DNA of 64,000 bases from Chitinophagales bacterium. Lineage in GTDB: Bacteria; Bacteroidota; Bacteroidia; Chitinophagales; LD1. This document shows, piece after piece, positions 11,452 to 20,245 of this stretch. Position 1 is the first letter of the stretch, and the number at the start of each line of letters is the position of its first letter. Location: assembly GCA_016787045.1 (NCBI GenBank), contig JAEUVA010000030.1:1-64000 (forward strand). The letters run 5' to 3'. The notes below the pieces were generated by a model, which saw only the letters and a list, made by a program, of their open reading frames with translations, searched no databases and had not been told where the DNA came from. Position numbers and translations under genes: made by a program.

Positions 11452-11519
11452 GCCCCTGTCGGTGTCCTTGCTGCGCTATGCCAGCCAAGCCGCTGTTGGG
11501 TGTTATCACCAACAACAGA
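11452..11519. repeat. dispersed repeat, copy A (second copy at 39452-39517)
   Basis: About 68 bases match 39452-39517 closely, sharing GCCCCTG, GCCAAGCCG and the hairpin GTTGGGTG/CACCAAC. The rest of the 430-base gap between fic and the OmpA gene holds no credible gene. It has two copies of CATGGGTAA (near 11522 and 11554) that might be worn mobile-element ends, and a terminator at its left end. Confidence 0.7.
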
Positions 11520-11719
11520 AGCATGGGTAAATAGCGTGTTACTTGTACAAAACATGGGTAATGTCATATTCATCATTGCTTTACCGCTCTGCCTGTGGCT
11601 ATGGTTGTTTCTCCGCGTTTGATGGTGGCTTGATATACTCCGCTGAGAGAATAGTATAACCCGAACCTTAGCCACGAAGCTCATTGAGGGCATTAAGAAG
11701 TGCTAAGCCCTTCTGCCAA

Positions 11720-11750
11720 TAAAAAAACCGGCTCGCCATGGAGCCGGTTA
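11720..11750 (-). terminator. terminator of the adhesin/sprF/porE-like cluster
   Basis: On the minus strand the stem ACCGGCTC / GAGCCGGT (11748-11741 with 11734-11727, loop 6) is followed by a run of T (11727-11721). It lies 29 bases after the stop codon of the OmpA-family gene. Confidence 0.88.
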
Positions 11751-11778
11751 AAGAAAATGGCTTTGAGTAGTTTTGTGC

Positions 11779-14157
11779 TTAGCTTTTCAAAATTTTAAAC
11801 TCTGTTCTGCGGTTGGTAGCGCGGCCTGCGGGGTCGTCTTTACCATCTTCGGTAGTGTTAGGCACTTTGGGGCGGCTTTCGCCATAGCCCTTAGGTACCA
11901 TGCGGTCTTTGGCTATGCCTTTTTCGCCCAGGTACTTCACGCAACTTTCGGCACGGGCTTGAGAGAGCTTCATGTTGTTGGCATCGCTGCCTATGTTATC
12001 GGTATGGGCGCTCAGCTCAATCACAAAGGTGGGGTTCTCTATCAAAATATTGTAGAGGTTGTCCAACACCTGTTTAGAGTTTTCGGTAAGGGTGGCTTTG
12101 CCAAACTCATACAATACGTTTTGGAGGGTGTAATCCTTACCTATTTCTAACTTGGCTATCTCTATATCCTTACGGATGGTATCAATAATGCCCAGCCCGG
12201 AGGTACTAAGGTCTATGGTTTTGGCAAAGTAGCCCTCTTTGCGGGTTACTAGCTTGTATTTTTTGTTCATTTCTACCTCAAAGTAGTAGTAGGGGTCGCT
12301 GTTCATGTAGTAAGCGGTTTTTTCCATACCGTTCGGAAACACCTCTATAAGCGTAACGCTGGCTCCTTTTAGCCCATCGGGTTTGCCTTCTTCGGTTACG
12401 CGGCCTTTAACCACATACTGCGCTTTGCGCACGCTAATGTTGTTTTGAATAGTGTCCTCGCCCGGCAAACCTTTGGTGGTGATGCTTTCAAACTTTGGCG
12501 AAAAGCCATCGCGTACTACTTCTATAACATAGTCGCTTTCGGGTTGTAATTTAAAGAAATAGAACCCATCGTTTTTGCGGCCTGTGGGGGTTCCATCGGC
12601 TTTTACCCGCACACCGGCAGGGGTTACAGAGTCCACCGATGCCAGTACTTTGGTGCCATCGGGCAGTAGTTTATACAAGCGGTAAGTAGCATCGGGCATT
12701 GCGCCACCGCCATCTACGCCTTCTTTAAACACCATACCTTGCACGGCATAGTTAAAGTTGCTCCATCCAAAAATATCGTCTGATGCGGTTTTGATGCCAT
12801 TGAGCGGCACACTGCCCTCGCGGTTAGATACTAAAAAACCAAAGGTTTGGTCGCTGCTGCGCGAGTAGTAGCGGTCATCTGCACCGGTATTTACCGGCTG
12901 GCCTACGTTAAGCACCTCTCCCCAACCCAAGTCGGCCTGTTCGGTGCTTTTAAATACATCATATCCGCCAAAGCCGGGGTGGCCGTTAGAAGAGAAATAG
13001 AGCGTTTTGGTGCTATCGTCAAAAAACGGAGTTTCTTCGTCACCGGGGGTGTTTATGGCTCCTTTCAGCACTTTGGGGCCCTTAAAATCGCCATTAGACG
13101 AGCGGAGGAAATACCATATATCCATGCCTCCTGCACCACCCGGGCGGTCAGAGGTAAAATAAACAATATCCATCCCATCTTCTGAAGTACGAACCGATGG
13201 TTGGGTAGAAGTATATTTTTCTTTTTCGTTGATGGGCTCCGGTATGCGTTGTACGTTGCTAAACTGCCCGTTTTTGTAATCGGCTACAAACAGGTTGCAC
13301 AGCGGGCGATCGTCATCCATATTCAAACATTTGGTAAAATAAAAACGGCTGAGGTCTTTATTGAAACTACCGTTACCAACGGTATAACCATCGGTATTAA
13401 TGTCTTTATTTTCCACCATACGGCCTTTCATCCACTCGCCACCGGCATAAATGCTACGGTAGATAGCGTAAGTTAACTTGGCTTTGGGACTGTTTAGAAA
13501 ATTGAGCGAATCGGCCGAGTACTTGCCATCGGTACGCAGTGAAGAATAGTAAATAATGGAATCAGCAATGCCCGATGGAGATGACTCTGTGTAAGCGCGG
13601 TTTACCCCACGACCCAACGATTTTACCTTCACTTTGGCCTTGGGAGCTGTTTTGGCATACTCGCATCCGGCTATTTCCAGAGCGGCCAATTTCAGCATGT
13701 TGTCGGTTTCGTCTTTGGGTTTATAGCGGCTTTTAAATTTAGTGAGTTGCTCAATGGCCTCATCATACTTGCCATTGCGGTGCAGTACTTCTCCAAAATA
13801 ATAATTGCCTTTGTTGAATAAGCGCTCATCTTCCAGCGCCCATTTGCTGGTTTTGTCTTTTGGCCCCGGTTTAATGCTATAAAACTTGCGGAAAAACACC
13901 TCGGCATTTTCGTAATCGCGCGATTTGAGCAAGGCCATAGCCAACCAAAAAGCACCGTAGCGGTTAGTAGAATCCTGACGGACTACATCTTTGTAATACT
14001 CTACGGCTGTGTAGAAATATCCTTCGGCATAAAATCGATCCGCAATCTTGAGTTCGGTCTTGTAGCTTTTAGACCCCACACGGTACTTTTGGGCAGATGT
14101 GCTAAAAGAAAAAAGTAGTGCGATGGCTAAAAGTGTCAGGGTTAAACTTCTCTTCAT
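11779..14157 (-). CDS. OmpA-family protein with TPR, PD40 propeller and regulatory-like domain (PorE-like)
   Basis: 792 residues with a signal peptide (about 1-22, ending TSA-Q). Domains in order: TPR helices (about 30-165), PD40/WD40-like beta-propeller repeats (about 190-480, with several SSNGHPGFGGYD-type blades), one or two carboxypeptidase-regulatory-like beta-sandwiches (about 490-670), and a C-terminal OmpA peptidoglycan-binding domain (about 680-790) with the conserved AHTDNIG and LSQARAESC segments. This order is that of PorE, a periplasmic T9SS component that links the outer-membrane complex to peptidoglycan. Many Bacteroidota also carry paralogs beside sprF-like genes. Here it directly follows a porP/sprF gene and an SprB-like adhesin gene, which supports a role in adhesin export or anchoring. 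A terminator lies between it and sprF, so it may be partly independently transcribed. Confidence 0.88.
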   Translation of the reverse strand: MKRSLTLTLLAIALLFSFSTSAQKYRVGSKSYKTELKIADRFYAEGYFYTAVEYYKDVVRQDSTNRYGAFWLAMALLKSRDYENAEVFFRKFYSIKPGPKDKTSKWALEDERLFNKGNYYFGEVLHRNGKYDEAIEQLTKFKSRYKPKDETDNMLKLAALEIAGCEYAKTAPKAKVKVKSLGRGVNRAYTESSPSGIADSIIYYSSLRTDGKYSADSLNFLNSPKAKLTYAIYRSIYAGGEWMKGRMVENKDINTDGYTVGNGSFNKDLSRFYFTKCLNMDDDRPLCNLFVADYKNGQFSNVQRIPEPINEKEKYTSTQPSVRTSEDGMDIVYFTSDRPGGAGGMDIWYFLRSSNGDFKGPKVLKGAINTPGDEETPFFDDSTKTLYFSSNGHPGFGGYDVFKSTEQADLGWGEVLNVGQPVNTGADDRYYSRSSDQTFGFLVSNREGSVPLNGIKTASDDIFGWSNFNYAVQGMVFKEGVDGGGAMPDATYRLYKLLPDGTKVLASVDSVTPAGVRVKADGTPTGRKNDGFYFFKLQPESDYVIEVVRDGFSPKFESITTKGLPGEDTIQNNISVRKAQYVVKGRVTEEGKPDGLKGASVTLIEVFPNGMEKTAYYMNSDPYYYFEVEMNKKYKLVTRKEGYFAKTIDLSTSGLGIIDTIRKDIEIAKLEIGKDYTLQNVLYEFGKATLTENSKQVLDNLYNILIENPTFVIELSAHTDNIGSDANNMKLSQARAESCVKYLGEKGIAKDRMVPKGYGESRPKVPNTTEDGKDDPAGRATNRRTEFKILKS

Positions 14158-14184
14158 CTATTCGTTTTTAAGGGTGTTTGTTTT

Positions 14185-14220
14185 ATCAAAAAAACCCGCA
14201 CATAGTGTATTGCGGGTTTT
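14185..14220 (-). terminator. terminator between sprF-like and porE-like genes
   Basis: AAAACCCGCA (14191-14200) pairs with TGCGGGTTTT (14211-14220). On the minus strand the stem is followed by seven T. It lies 46 bases after the sprF-like stop, before the porE-like start at 14157. Confidence 0.82.
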
Positions 14221-14265
14221 CAAAAATTTGTTTTGTTCCGCGCTATGCCCGGAAAGGGTCTGCAA

Positions 14266-15345
14266 TTAGAATCTGCGGCTTGGCAATGACTTGTTGGCCT
14301 TAAATGATTTTACTGTTTCGCCAATGTAAGCTAAAGACAGTTCAAAAGCGCCACGGTTGGTGGTAGATGCCTTGAGTGACGATACGTTTACATCATAAGC
14401 AAAGCCAAGGCGGATGTTGCGAAACTCTACGTTGCTCATCACAATTACCGCATCTGATGTACCCGAAGTAACACCTGAGTAGCGGTAGCGCAAACCGGCA
14501 CTAATGCTATTGTTATTGCGGAAACCGGTATTGAAATAATAAGTAGCGCTTAGGCCGGGCAGCAACTGCATAAACGGCTGCTGATACATAAACAACAACT
14601 CAGGCGAGAGCGATACTTTTTTGCTCTTGATTAAAAAGGCCTCTAAGTTAAAGTCAACGGTGTATTTGCGAGGCAATACGCTTTTTTTGTCTTTTTCACC
14701 GGTGCCTTGGTTAAAAACGATAGACTGCTTTGGCTCAATTAAGTGATAAGCCGCAGCACCAAACCCTAAACGTACTTTGTCTTTGATGTTTGAGCGCCAG
14801 TATAAACCGGCATTAAAATCTCCCTGATAAAATCCGCGGTTAAAGTTTTCGGAAGAAGCGTTAGAAGGCGTAGCGTTGTGACCCAAAAACTGATCGCCAA
14901 ACAATGGGTCTTCAACTCTTTTTTGAATAAAGGCACCTTGCAAACCCACACTCAAACGGTGCTCATTGTTTTTACCAAAACCCTTGTGGTAAGCTACCGA
15001 AAGGTTGGCGTTGATGATAGATAAACCCGCCTGACCTGAACGATCGTTGAAGAAGCCCACGCCAATGGCCAATTTATCAGAGCGCAGGTAACCTTCTAAC
15101 ATGCAAAAGTCCACATCAGCACCTACGGTTTGAAAACCATACTTGCCTACAGCACTGCTCCACTGGTTGCGGTAAATAGCTGCCAAACGGTAGCTGCCAT
15201 CGTAATTGCCTACCAACGAAGGGTTAAGCCACGATGCATGAGTATAGTATTGTGAAAAGTGCAAATCTTGTGCTTGAATGCCTACGGCAAAAAAAGATAC
15301 TGCTGCTAAAAGTACACTTTTGAATAGGGGTGTAGAAAAACGCAT
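14266..15345 (-). CDS. PorP/SprF family T9SS outer-membrane protein
   Basis: 359 residues, signal peptide about 1-25 (ends IQA). The start of the mature protein, QDLHFSQYYTHASWLNPSLVG, is the hallmark of the PorP/SprF family. The rest is a series of amphipathic beta strands typical of an outer-membrane barrel, with the usual YRNQWSS and GVGFFNDRSG segments. SprF-like proteins are needed for secretion or surface attachment of a specific SprB-type adhesin that carries a type B tail. The adhesin directly upstream (15442-19224) is the evident partner. The gene has its own good promoter at 15374-15403. Confidence 0.93.
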   Translation of the reverse strand: MRFSTPLFKSVLLAAVSFFAVGIQAQDLHFSQYYTHASWLNPSLVGNYDGSYRLAAIYRNQWSSAVGKYGFQTVGADVDFCMLEGYLRSDKLAIGVGFFNDRSGQAGLSIINANLSVAYHKGFGKNNEHRLSVGLQGAFIQKRVEDPLFGDQFLGHNATPSNASSENFNRGFYQGDFNAGLYWRSNIKDKVRLGFGAAAYHLIEPKQSIVFNQGTGEKDKKSVLPRKYTVDFNLEAFLIKSKKVSLSPELLFMYQQPFMQLLPGLSATYYFNTGFRNNNSISAGLRYRYSGVTSGTSDAVIVMSNVEFRNIRLGFAYDVNVSSLKASTTNRGAFELSLAYIGETVKSFKANKSLPSRRF

Positions 15346-15373
15346 AATATCAGGGTTTGTTAGTGATGGTGAA

Positions 15374-15403
15374 CAAATTTATGAAAGGTTTTTATTCGGC
15401 AAA
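15374..15403 (-). promoter_or_regulatory. promoter of the sprF-like gene
   Basis: On the minus strand TTTG (15403-15400), an 18-base spacer and TAAATTTG (15381-15374) match the Bacteroidota consensus fully, 28 bases before the ATG. Confidence 0.75.
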
Positions 15404-15441
15404 TCTTTTTTCGTGTTTAGTTGAATATTTATTGAACAAAT

Positions 15442-18400
15442 CTACCGCATAAGGGTAATGGTGCCACTGAGGTCTTCGTAAGAATCGTCAAAGAATTTTA
15501 CTCTGAGTTGGTACACATACGTATCGGCAGGTAGCTTTTTGCCGGATTTGCTGCCGTCCCAGGCATTGCCACCGGTACTGCCATTGGCTTGTGCCGGGTT
15601 GTAGTACACCCGCTCTCCCCAACGGTTAAACACGCTGGTCTCAATAGTGCCTGCTCCAAGAATATCAAACTCAAAAAAGTCATTCAATCCATCGGCATTA
15701 GGCGAAAATGCGGTAGGTATAAAATAACTGATGGCATATTTTACAATCACCGTTACCGAATCATAAGCCAAACAGCTATCGCCATCGGTAGCCGCCAGCA
15801 CAAACACTTGTGTACTATCCGGCTTGGCACCGGTTGCGGGGCAGGTATCGCAAGTAACGTACTGTGCCGGAGACCACAGGTAACCAATTATGCCATTGGC
15901 AGAAGTGGCAGAGCCGTTTAGCGCTACGGTTTGCCCGCGAACGGACACCACATCCGGTCCGGCATTTACGCTAAATGCCTGTGGTTGAGTAAGTGTAACA
16001 TTGGTTGAGCCCACGCAGTTGTTGTTGTCTTCGGCTACTACAGTATATGTGCCGGAAGTAAGGCCGGTAAACACCGGATTGCTTTGATACACTCCGTTCA
16101 GATAGTACTCGTATATGCCGCTACCACCACTGGCTTGCACAGTAATAGTTCCATTATTTCCACCAAAACACTTGATGTTGCCGGGCAAGGTGGTGACCAC
16201 CACAGGGGTAGGTTCATTGAGTGTAACTGAGTTGGTAGCAGTGCAACCATGTGCATCGGTAATGGTGATGGTGTAGGCCACTCCCCCCAATAATTTTATG
16301 CCCATCAAACCATTTTGTGGCGGGGTGGTGCTCCAGGTGTAGGTGTAAACCGGTGTGCCTCCCGCTGCATCAATCACTGCAAAACCGGTGGCATTGCCGT
16401 GGCAATCGGGGTCGTTGCCGGCCACACTACTCAAAATTGGAAGAGGTGCGGGCACAAAAAAGTTTTTAACTTGGGTGCATTGCTTGATGTCTTGCACGGT
16501 AACGGTGTATGTGCCGGTTGCCACAGCGGTAAGGTTTTGGGTAACCGCACTATTTGACCAGTTGAACACATATTGCGGAGTGCCGCCACTTACCGATATA
16601 GTAATTTCTCCATCGGCACTACTGTTGCAATTAGCGGGTGTGATAGTTTCAGTAATAACGATAGGTGCCGGTTGATTAACCACGGCAGATGTAGTGTATT
16701 GGCATTGGTTACTATCAAGCACTACCACCACGTACAATCCGGCAGTAAGACCGCTAATGGTAGCTCCGCTTAAACCATTACTCCAGTTAAATGAATATGG
16801 TGGTACACCTCCTGTGCCTGTGGCATTCAACTCCCCATCGGCACCTGCGTGGCAACTTACATCTGTAACCAATACATTGCCCCCCACCTGTACACCGGGC
16901 TGGGTAATGCTATATTGTGCCGATACGGTACAGTTGGCCGCATCGGTAACTGTAACAGAATAACTGCCGGCATACACCCCATAAATATCTTCGGTAGTTT
17001 GTCCTGTAGCCCACACATAGCTATACCCCGGCAAACCTCCATAGGTGGTAATATCTAAGGCACCGGTATTACCACCATGGCAAAGCACGCTGATGTTTTT
17101 TTCTACTTGCAAAATCATTTCGGGGTTAGAAGTAATAGTGGCCGATGCAGATGCCGTGCAACCTGCACCATCGGTAACAGTGACAGAATAGTTGCCTGCT
17201 GCAAGACCGCTCACATTGGCAGTTAGCGCATTATTGCTCCACAAGTAAGTGTAAGTGCCATCGCCACCGGTGGTAGTTGTATTGATAGCTCCGGTGCTTC
17301 CACCAAAGCAACCTACATTAGTAATGGCAGAAGTAGTAATAACTAATTGTGGCTTTTCAATAACAGTGAACGAAACAGTAGCTATACAACCATTGGCGTC
17401 TTTTACCGAGCCGGTAAATACACCGCCCGAAAGGCCATTGAATGTAGCTGAATTTTGCCAAGTAGTTCCACCATTAAGTGAATATTGAAAAGGTGCTACA
17501 CCTCCGGTTTGCGTAAGCGTAACACTGCCATCGGCACCGCCAGAGCAACTCACATCGGTTTGGTTTTGTACCTGAGCGGTAAGCGTGTAACTATTGGTCA
17601 GGGTAGCGTTAGTAGAAACCTGGCAGCCATTGTTGTCTTTCACTAAAATAGTGTAGCTGCCGGCTATTAAACCCGGGAAAGTGGCGTTGGGAAAAAACGG
17701 CCCGTTGTTTAGTGAGTACTGGTAGGGTGATGTACCGCCCGTGGCATTAACTGTAATGCTGCCATTGCCGTTGCCGGCACAACTGGCATTGCTAACGGTA
17801 GTAGTTGCACTAACCGGAGTGGGCTGTGTTATCACCACCGGATTGCCGGGGAATGGGTAGGTACAGTTATTTCCATCTTTTACCACCACATTGTAGCTGC
17901 CGGCAGGTAGGTTTTGGAAAATATTGGAAGGCGAATAAGTACTACCCCCGTTAACTGAAAACTGCAACGAGCCGCTGCCACCACCGGCAAAAATATCTAT
18001 GCGTCCGGTGCTGCTGCCGCTACAAATAGCATCTACTTTGTTGATGAACACACTTACCGGCTGCGGCTGGCTTAGCACCACCGAATTACCGGAATAGATA
18101 ACTGAACAGTTGTTGGCATCTCTAACCACCACATTGTAAAAACCTGCCGCCAAACCGTTAAAGGTATTGGAAGGTTGAAAAGTGCCACCGGCATTTATAG
18201 AGTATTGCAATGGCGCTGTACCACCGGTAGCGTTAATGCTGATGGACCCGTTGGTGCCGCCAAAGCATGTGGGGTTAATAGCCGTAACGTTGTTGATAGT
18301 TGGCTGGCCTACCGTAACGGTAATTAAGCGGTAGCTCAAACTCTCGCAAGAACCATTGAAAGTATGTACCCGATAAGTGGTGGTTGTACCCACGAAAGGC

Positions 18401-19224
18401 GTAATCTGTGAGCCGGTACCTACTACAAGATTTGTGGAGTGGTTATACCAACGATAATCGCCTCCAAAAACCGCGCCTGAGGTTTGCAGGGTTACCAACC
18501 CTGCCTGACACAACACGTTATTAGTAGTAGTAATGGGTGCTGGAATTGGCGGAGTCCAGCGCACAATCACTTCAGCACCTATGTCATCGCTACCGCATAC
18601 GTTGCTAAAAAAATCGCCAATAAACGCACTACCGGGTGAGGATGGTGAGAATAGACCCAAGCAGGGAGCAACGGCACGATAGTTGATATTGCTGCTAATG
18701 GTGGCAGGGCCACAATGTTGGTCTTCTGAACTACAACCGCAGAGAATATTTGTGCTGCATCCGCAACCTCCATCGTATATAAAACTGCTGCACTGGTCGC
18801 ACTCCCAGGTAAAGGTGCCTGTACTGCGGTAGCAATCAAAACAATCGTCTTCCCAGCCCTCGCCACGCAGCGCCACAAACTGTGGTACGTTTTGCGGGGT
18901 AGCACCCGGGGTTCCCCAGGTGTTATTAAACAAAAGTACATCTTGTCCGGTTACCCATCCGGCATTGTTAGAATTGGCACCTATGGTGGTGCCACCTTGC
19001 CAACCAATGCTCAGTCCGTTTCCATCGCCCCACCAACGAAAACGAAACTCGTTGGCATTTAACTCTCCGAGAATAGGATCATCTACGCTTTCTACCCAAC
19101 TGTAGCCCACCATCATTTGGATGTTCATGGCGCCATCGTTGTAGGTTTGGGCATAGGTGTATAGGGTACAAAAAATAAACGCAAAGAGCGTTAGAAGTTT
19201 GTGATATGTAGTTTGTGGTTTCAT
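15442..19224 (-). CDS. SprB-repeat surface adhesin with T9SS type B sorting domain
   Basis: 1260 residues. Signal peptide about 1-26 (ends TYAQ). The N-terminal domain (about 27-230) contains an unusual Cys-rich stretch between about 125 and 170, with CFDC, CDQC, CGC and CGCSSEDQHCG. An Ig-like segment follows at about 230-305, then about ten SprB repeats (about 70-75 residues each, signature C-x-G-x-x-x-G-x-I followed by GGTxPYxYxWSN and GxYxVxVxDxxxC). The C-terminal 90 residues are the gliding-motility-associated CHU_C / type B sorting domain, with FIPTAFSPNADGLNDFFEF and FNRWGERVYY. Such proteins are secreted by T9SS and held on the surface by an SprF-like partner, here encoded next door. 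They act in adhesion or gliding; which applies here cannot be told from sequence. Confidence 0.92.
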   Translation of the reverse strand: MKPQTTYHKLLTLFAFIFCTLYTYAQTYNDGAMNIQMMVGYSWVESVDDPILGELNANEFRFRWWGDGNGLSIGWQGGTTIGANSNNAGWVTGQDVLLFNNTWGTPGATPQNVPQFVALRGEGWEDDCFDCYRSTGTFTWECDQCSSFIYDGGCGCSTNILCGCSSEDQHCGPATISSNINYRAVAPCLGLFSPSSPGSAFIGDFFSNVCGSDDIGAEVIVRWTPPIPAPITTTNNVLCQAGLVTLQTSGAVFGGDYRWYNHSTNLVVGTGSQITPFVGTTTTYRVHTFNGSCESLSYRLITVTVGQPTINNVTAINPTCFGGTNGSISINATGGTAPLQYSINAGGTFQPSNTFNGLAAGFYNVVVRDANNCSVIYSGNSVVLSQPQPVSVFINKVDAICSGSSTGRIDIFAGGGSGSLQFSVNGGSTYSPSNIFQNLPAGSYNVVVKDGNNCTYPFPGNPVVITQPTPVSATTTVSNASCAGNGNGSITVNATGGTSPYQYSLNNGPFFPNATFPGLIAGSYTILVKDNNGCQVSTNATLTNSYTLTAQVQNQTDVSCSGGADGSVTLTQTGGVAPFQYSLNGGTTWQNSATFNGLSGGVFTGSVKDANGCIATVSFTVIEKPQLVITTSAITNVGCFGGSTGAINTTTTGGDGTYTYLWSNNALTANVSGLAAGNYSVTVTDGAGCTASASATITSNPEMILQVEKNISVLCHGGNTGALDITTYGGLPGYSYVWATGQTTEDIYGVYAGSYSVTVTDAANCTVSAQYSITQPGVQVGGNVLVTDVSCHAGADGELNATGTGGVPPYSFNWSNGLSGATISGLTAGLYVVVVLDSNQCQYTTSAVVNQPAPIVITETITPANCNSSADGEITISVSGGTPQYVFNWSNSAVTQNLTAVATGTYTVTVQDIKQCTQVKNFFVPAPLPILSSVAGNDPDCHGNATGFAVIDAAGGTPVYTYTWSTTPPQNGLMGIKLLGGVAYTITITDAHGCTATNSVTLNEPTPVVVTTLPGNIKCFGGNNGTITVQASGGSGIYEYYLNGVYQSNPVFTGLTSGTYTVVAEDNNNCVGSTNVTLTQPQAFSVNAGPDVVSVRGQTVALNGSATSANGIIGYLWSPAQYVTCDTCPATGAKPDSTQVFVLAATDGDSCLAYDSVTVIVKYAISYFIPTAFSPNADGLNDFFEFDILGAGTIETSVFNRWGERVYYNPAQANGSTGGNAWDGSKSGKKLPADTYVYQLRVKFFDDSYEDLSGTITLMR

Positions 19225-19258
19225 GTTGAACTCCGGGGTATGTTAAGTGCAAATGATT

Positions 19259-20074
19259 TTAGTGTTGATTGGTACTTACTCCGTTTTTCTTGTCGGTAAG
19301 TATTTTGATAGTGCCTTCGCGGTATGCTTTGGCATCAAACGTGTCGGGAAATTTGTAATCCTTTCCGTATTGTTTGTTGAATTTTTCGGGTTCAAAAACA
19401 AACAACCAGTTGCGCCATTTGAGTTGGTAATTGTATTCATCCATTACCTCATAACCGGTGTTTTGTTTTTGTGGTTTTTCAAACCCGATTTCGGCACCAA
19501 TAAAGCGGGGGATGTAGGGCAGTTTGTAGTACCCGGTGTAATATGGATTGAGCGCAGTAAGCTCCGGAGTGTTTAAAAACCGCTCATACTCCTCGGGGTA
19601 CAAGCGCTGCCAAGTAGCTACTTTGCTTTCATACACCTGCTCTTCTTTCTCTAAATCATTGTTGAGGTTTGGCAGCGGGAAATGCGGAAAAAGTTGCTTC
19701 CGCTTTTCTTCGGTAATGCCCGATGATTTATACCACAAATAAAAAGAATGTGTAAACTGTGGTTTCTCAGCCGGTGGCTGTATGCCGAGGGTAGCCCAAG
19801 CAATGTTTAACTTACTCACTTCGGGCTTTTGTGTAAAGCCGGCCCACTCTTTAGTTGAGGTTGCTATCCAGCGGTTAATGTCATCAATGGTGTAGTCGTT
19901 TCGGCTGATAATTTTTCCTAAAGCAGGAAACTCCGTTTTGAGTTGAGCGGTGTTGAGATTCGCAAAATCTATGACTTGCTGAAAGGGGTTTCTGTTGTTT
20001 TGAGCCAATAAAACCATTGGGAAAAACAGCAGCCAAAAAACGAAACTGTGCAGGAGGGGGTAAAATTTTACCAT
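19259..20074 (-). CDS. Secreted or periplasmic hypothetical protein
   Basis: 271 residues with a signal peptide (about 1-24, LLFFPMVLLAQ), so exported; no lipobox. The mature part is rich in Trp, Tyr and Pro and shows no motif I recognise. It lies 34 bases upstream of the SprB-like adhesin gene on the same strand and could be the first gene of that cluster. A weak promoter candidate lies upstream (TACATTTA near 20099-20106 on the minus strand, one mismatch, with ATTG 19 bases away). The 171 bases between it and hisS otherwise show nothing. Confidence 0.75.
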   Translation of the reverse strand: MVKFYPLLHSFVFWLLFFPMVLLAQNNRNPFQQVIDFANLNTAQLKTEFPALGKIISRNDYTIDDINRWIATSTKEWAGFTQKPEVSKLNIAWATLGIQPPAEKPQFTHSFYLWYKSSGITEEKRKQLFPHFPLPNLNNDLEKEEQVYESKVATWQRLYPEEYERFLNTPELTALNPYYTGYYKLPYIPRFIGAEIGFEKPQKQNTGYEVMDEYNYQLKWRNWLFVFEPEKFNKQYGKDYKFPDTFDAKAYREGTIKILTDKKNGVSTNQH

Positions 20075-20245
20075 GTAAAGTGGATTAATTCAACTGTAAA
20101 TGTAAAAGAAGGTTTGAGCCGTGCAATTTTATGGCTATGTTATTAATGAAATCATAATAACTGTGGGGCTGTTAGAGAGAAACAACTCCTATCAAGTACC
20201 GGATGTGCCGTACGGAGAACCACATCAAGAAAACCCGGTGAAGCC

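Noticed and set aside
11436..11693. 85-codon minus-strand frame
   Set aside because: It overlaps the dispersed repeat and CATGGGTAA motifs and reads as low-complexity, basic sequence without features.
20180..20245. Possible intron-like sequence with GTGCCGTACGG near the hisS stop
   Set aside because: It slightly recalls group II intron domain sequence, but no stem of domain V or VI can be formed and no maturase frame is near.
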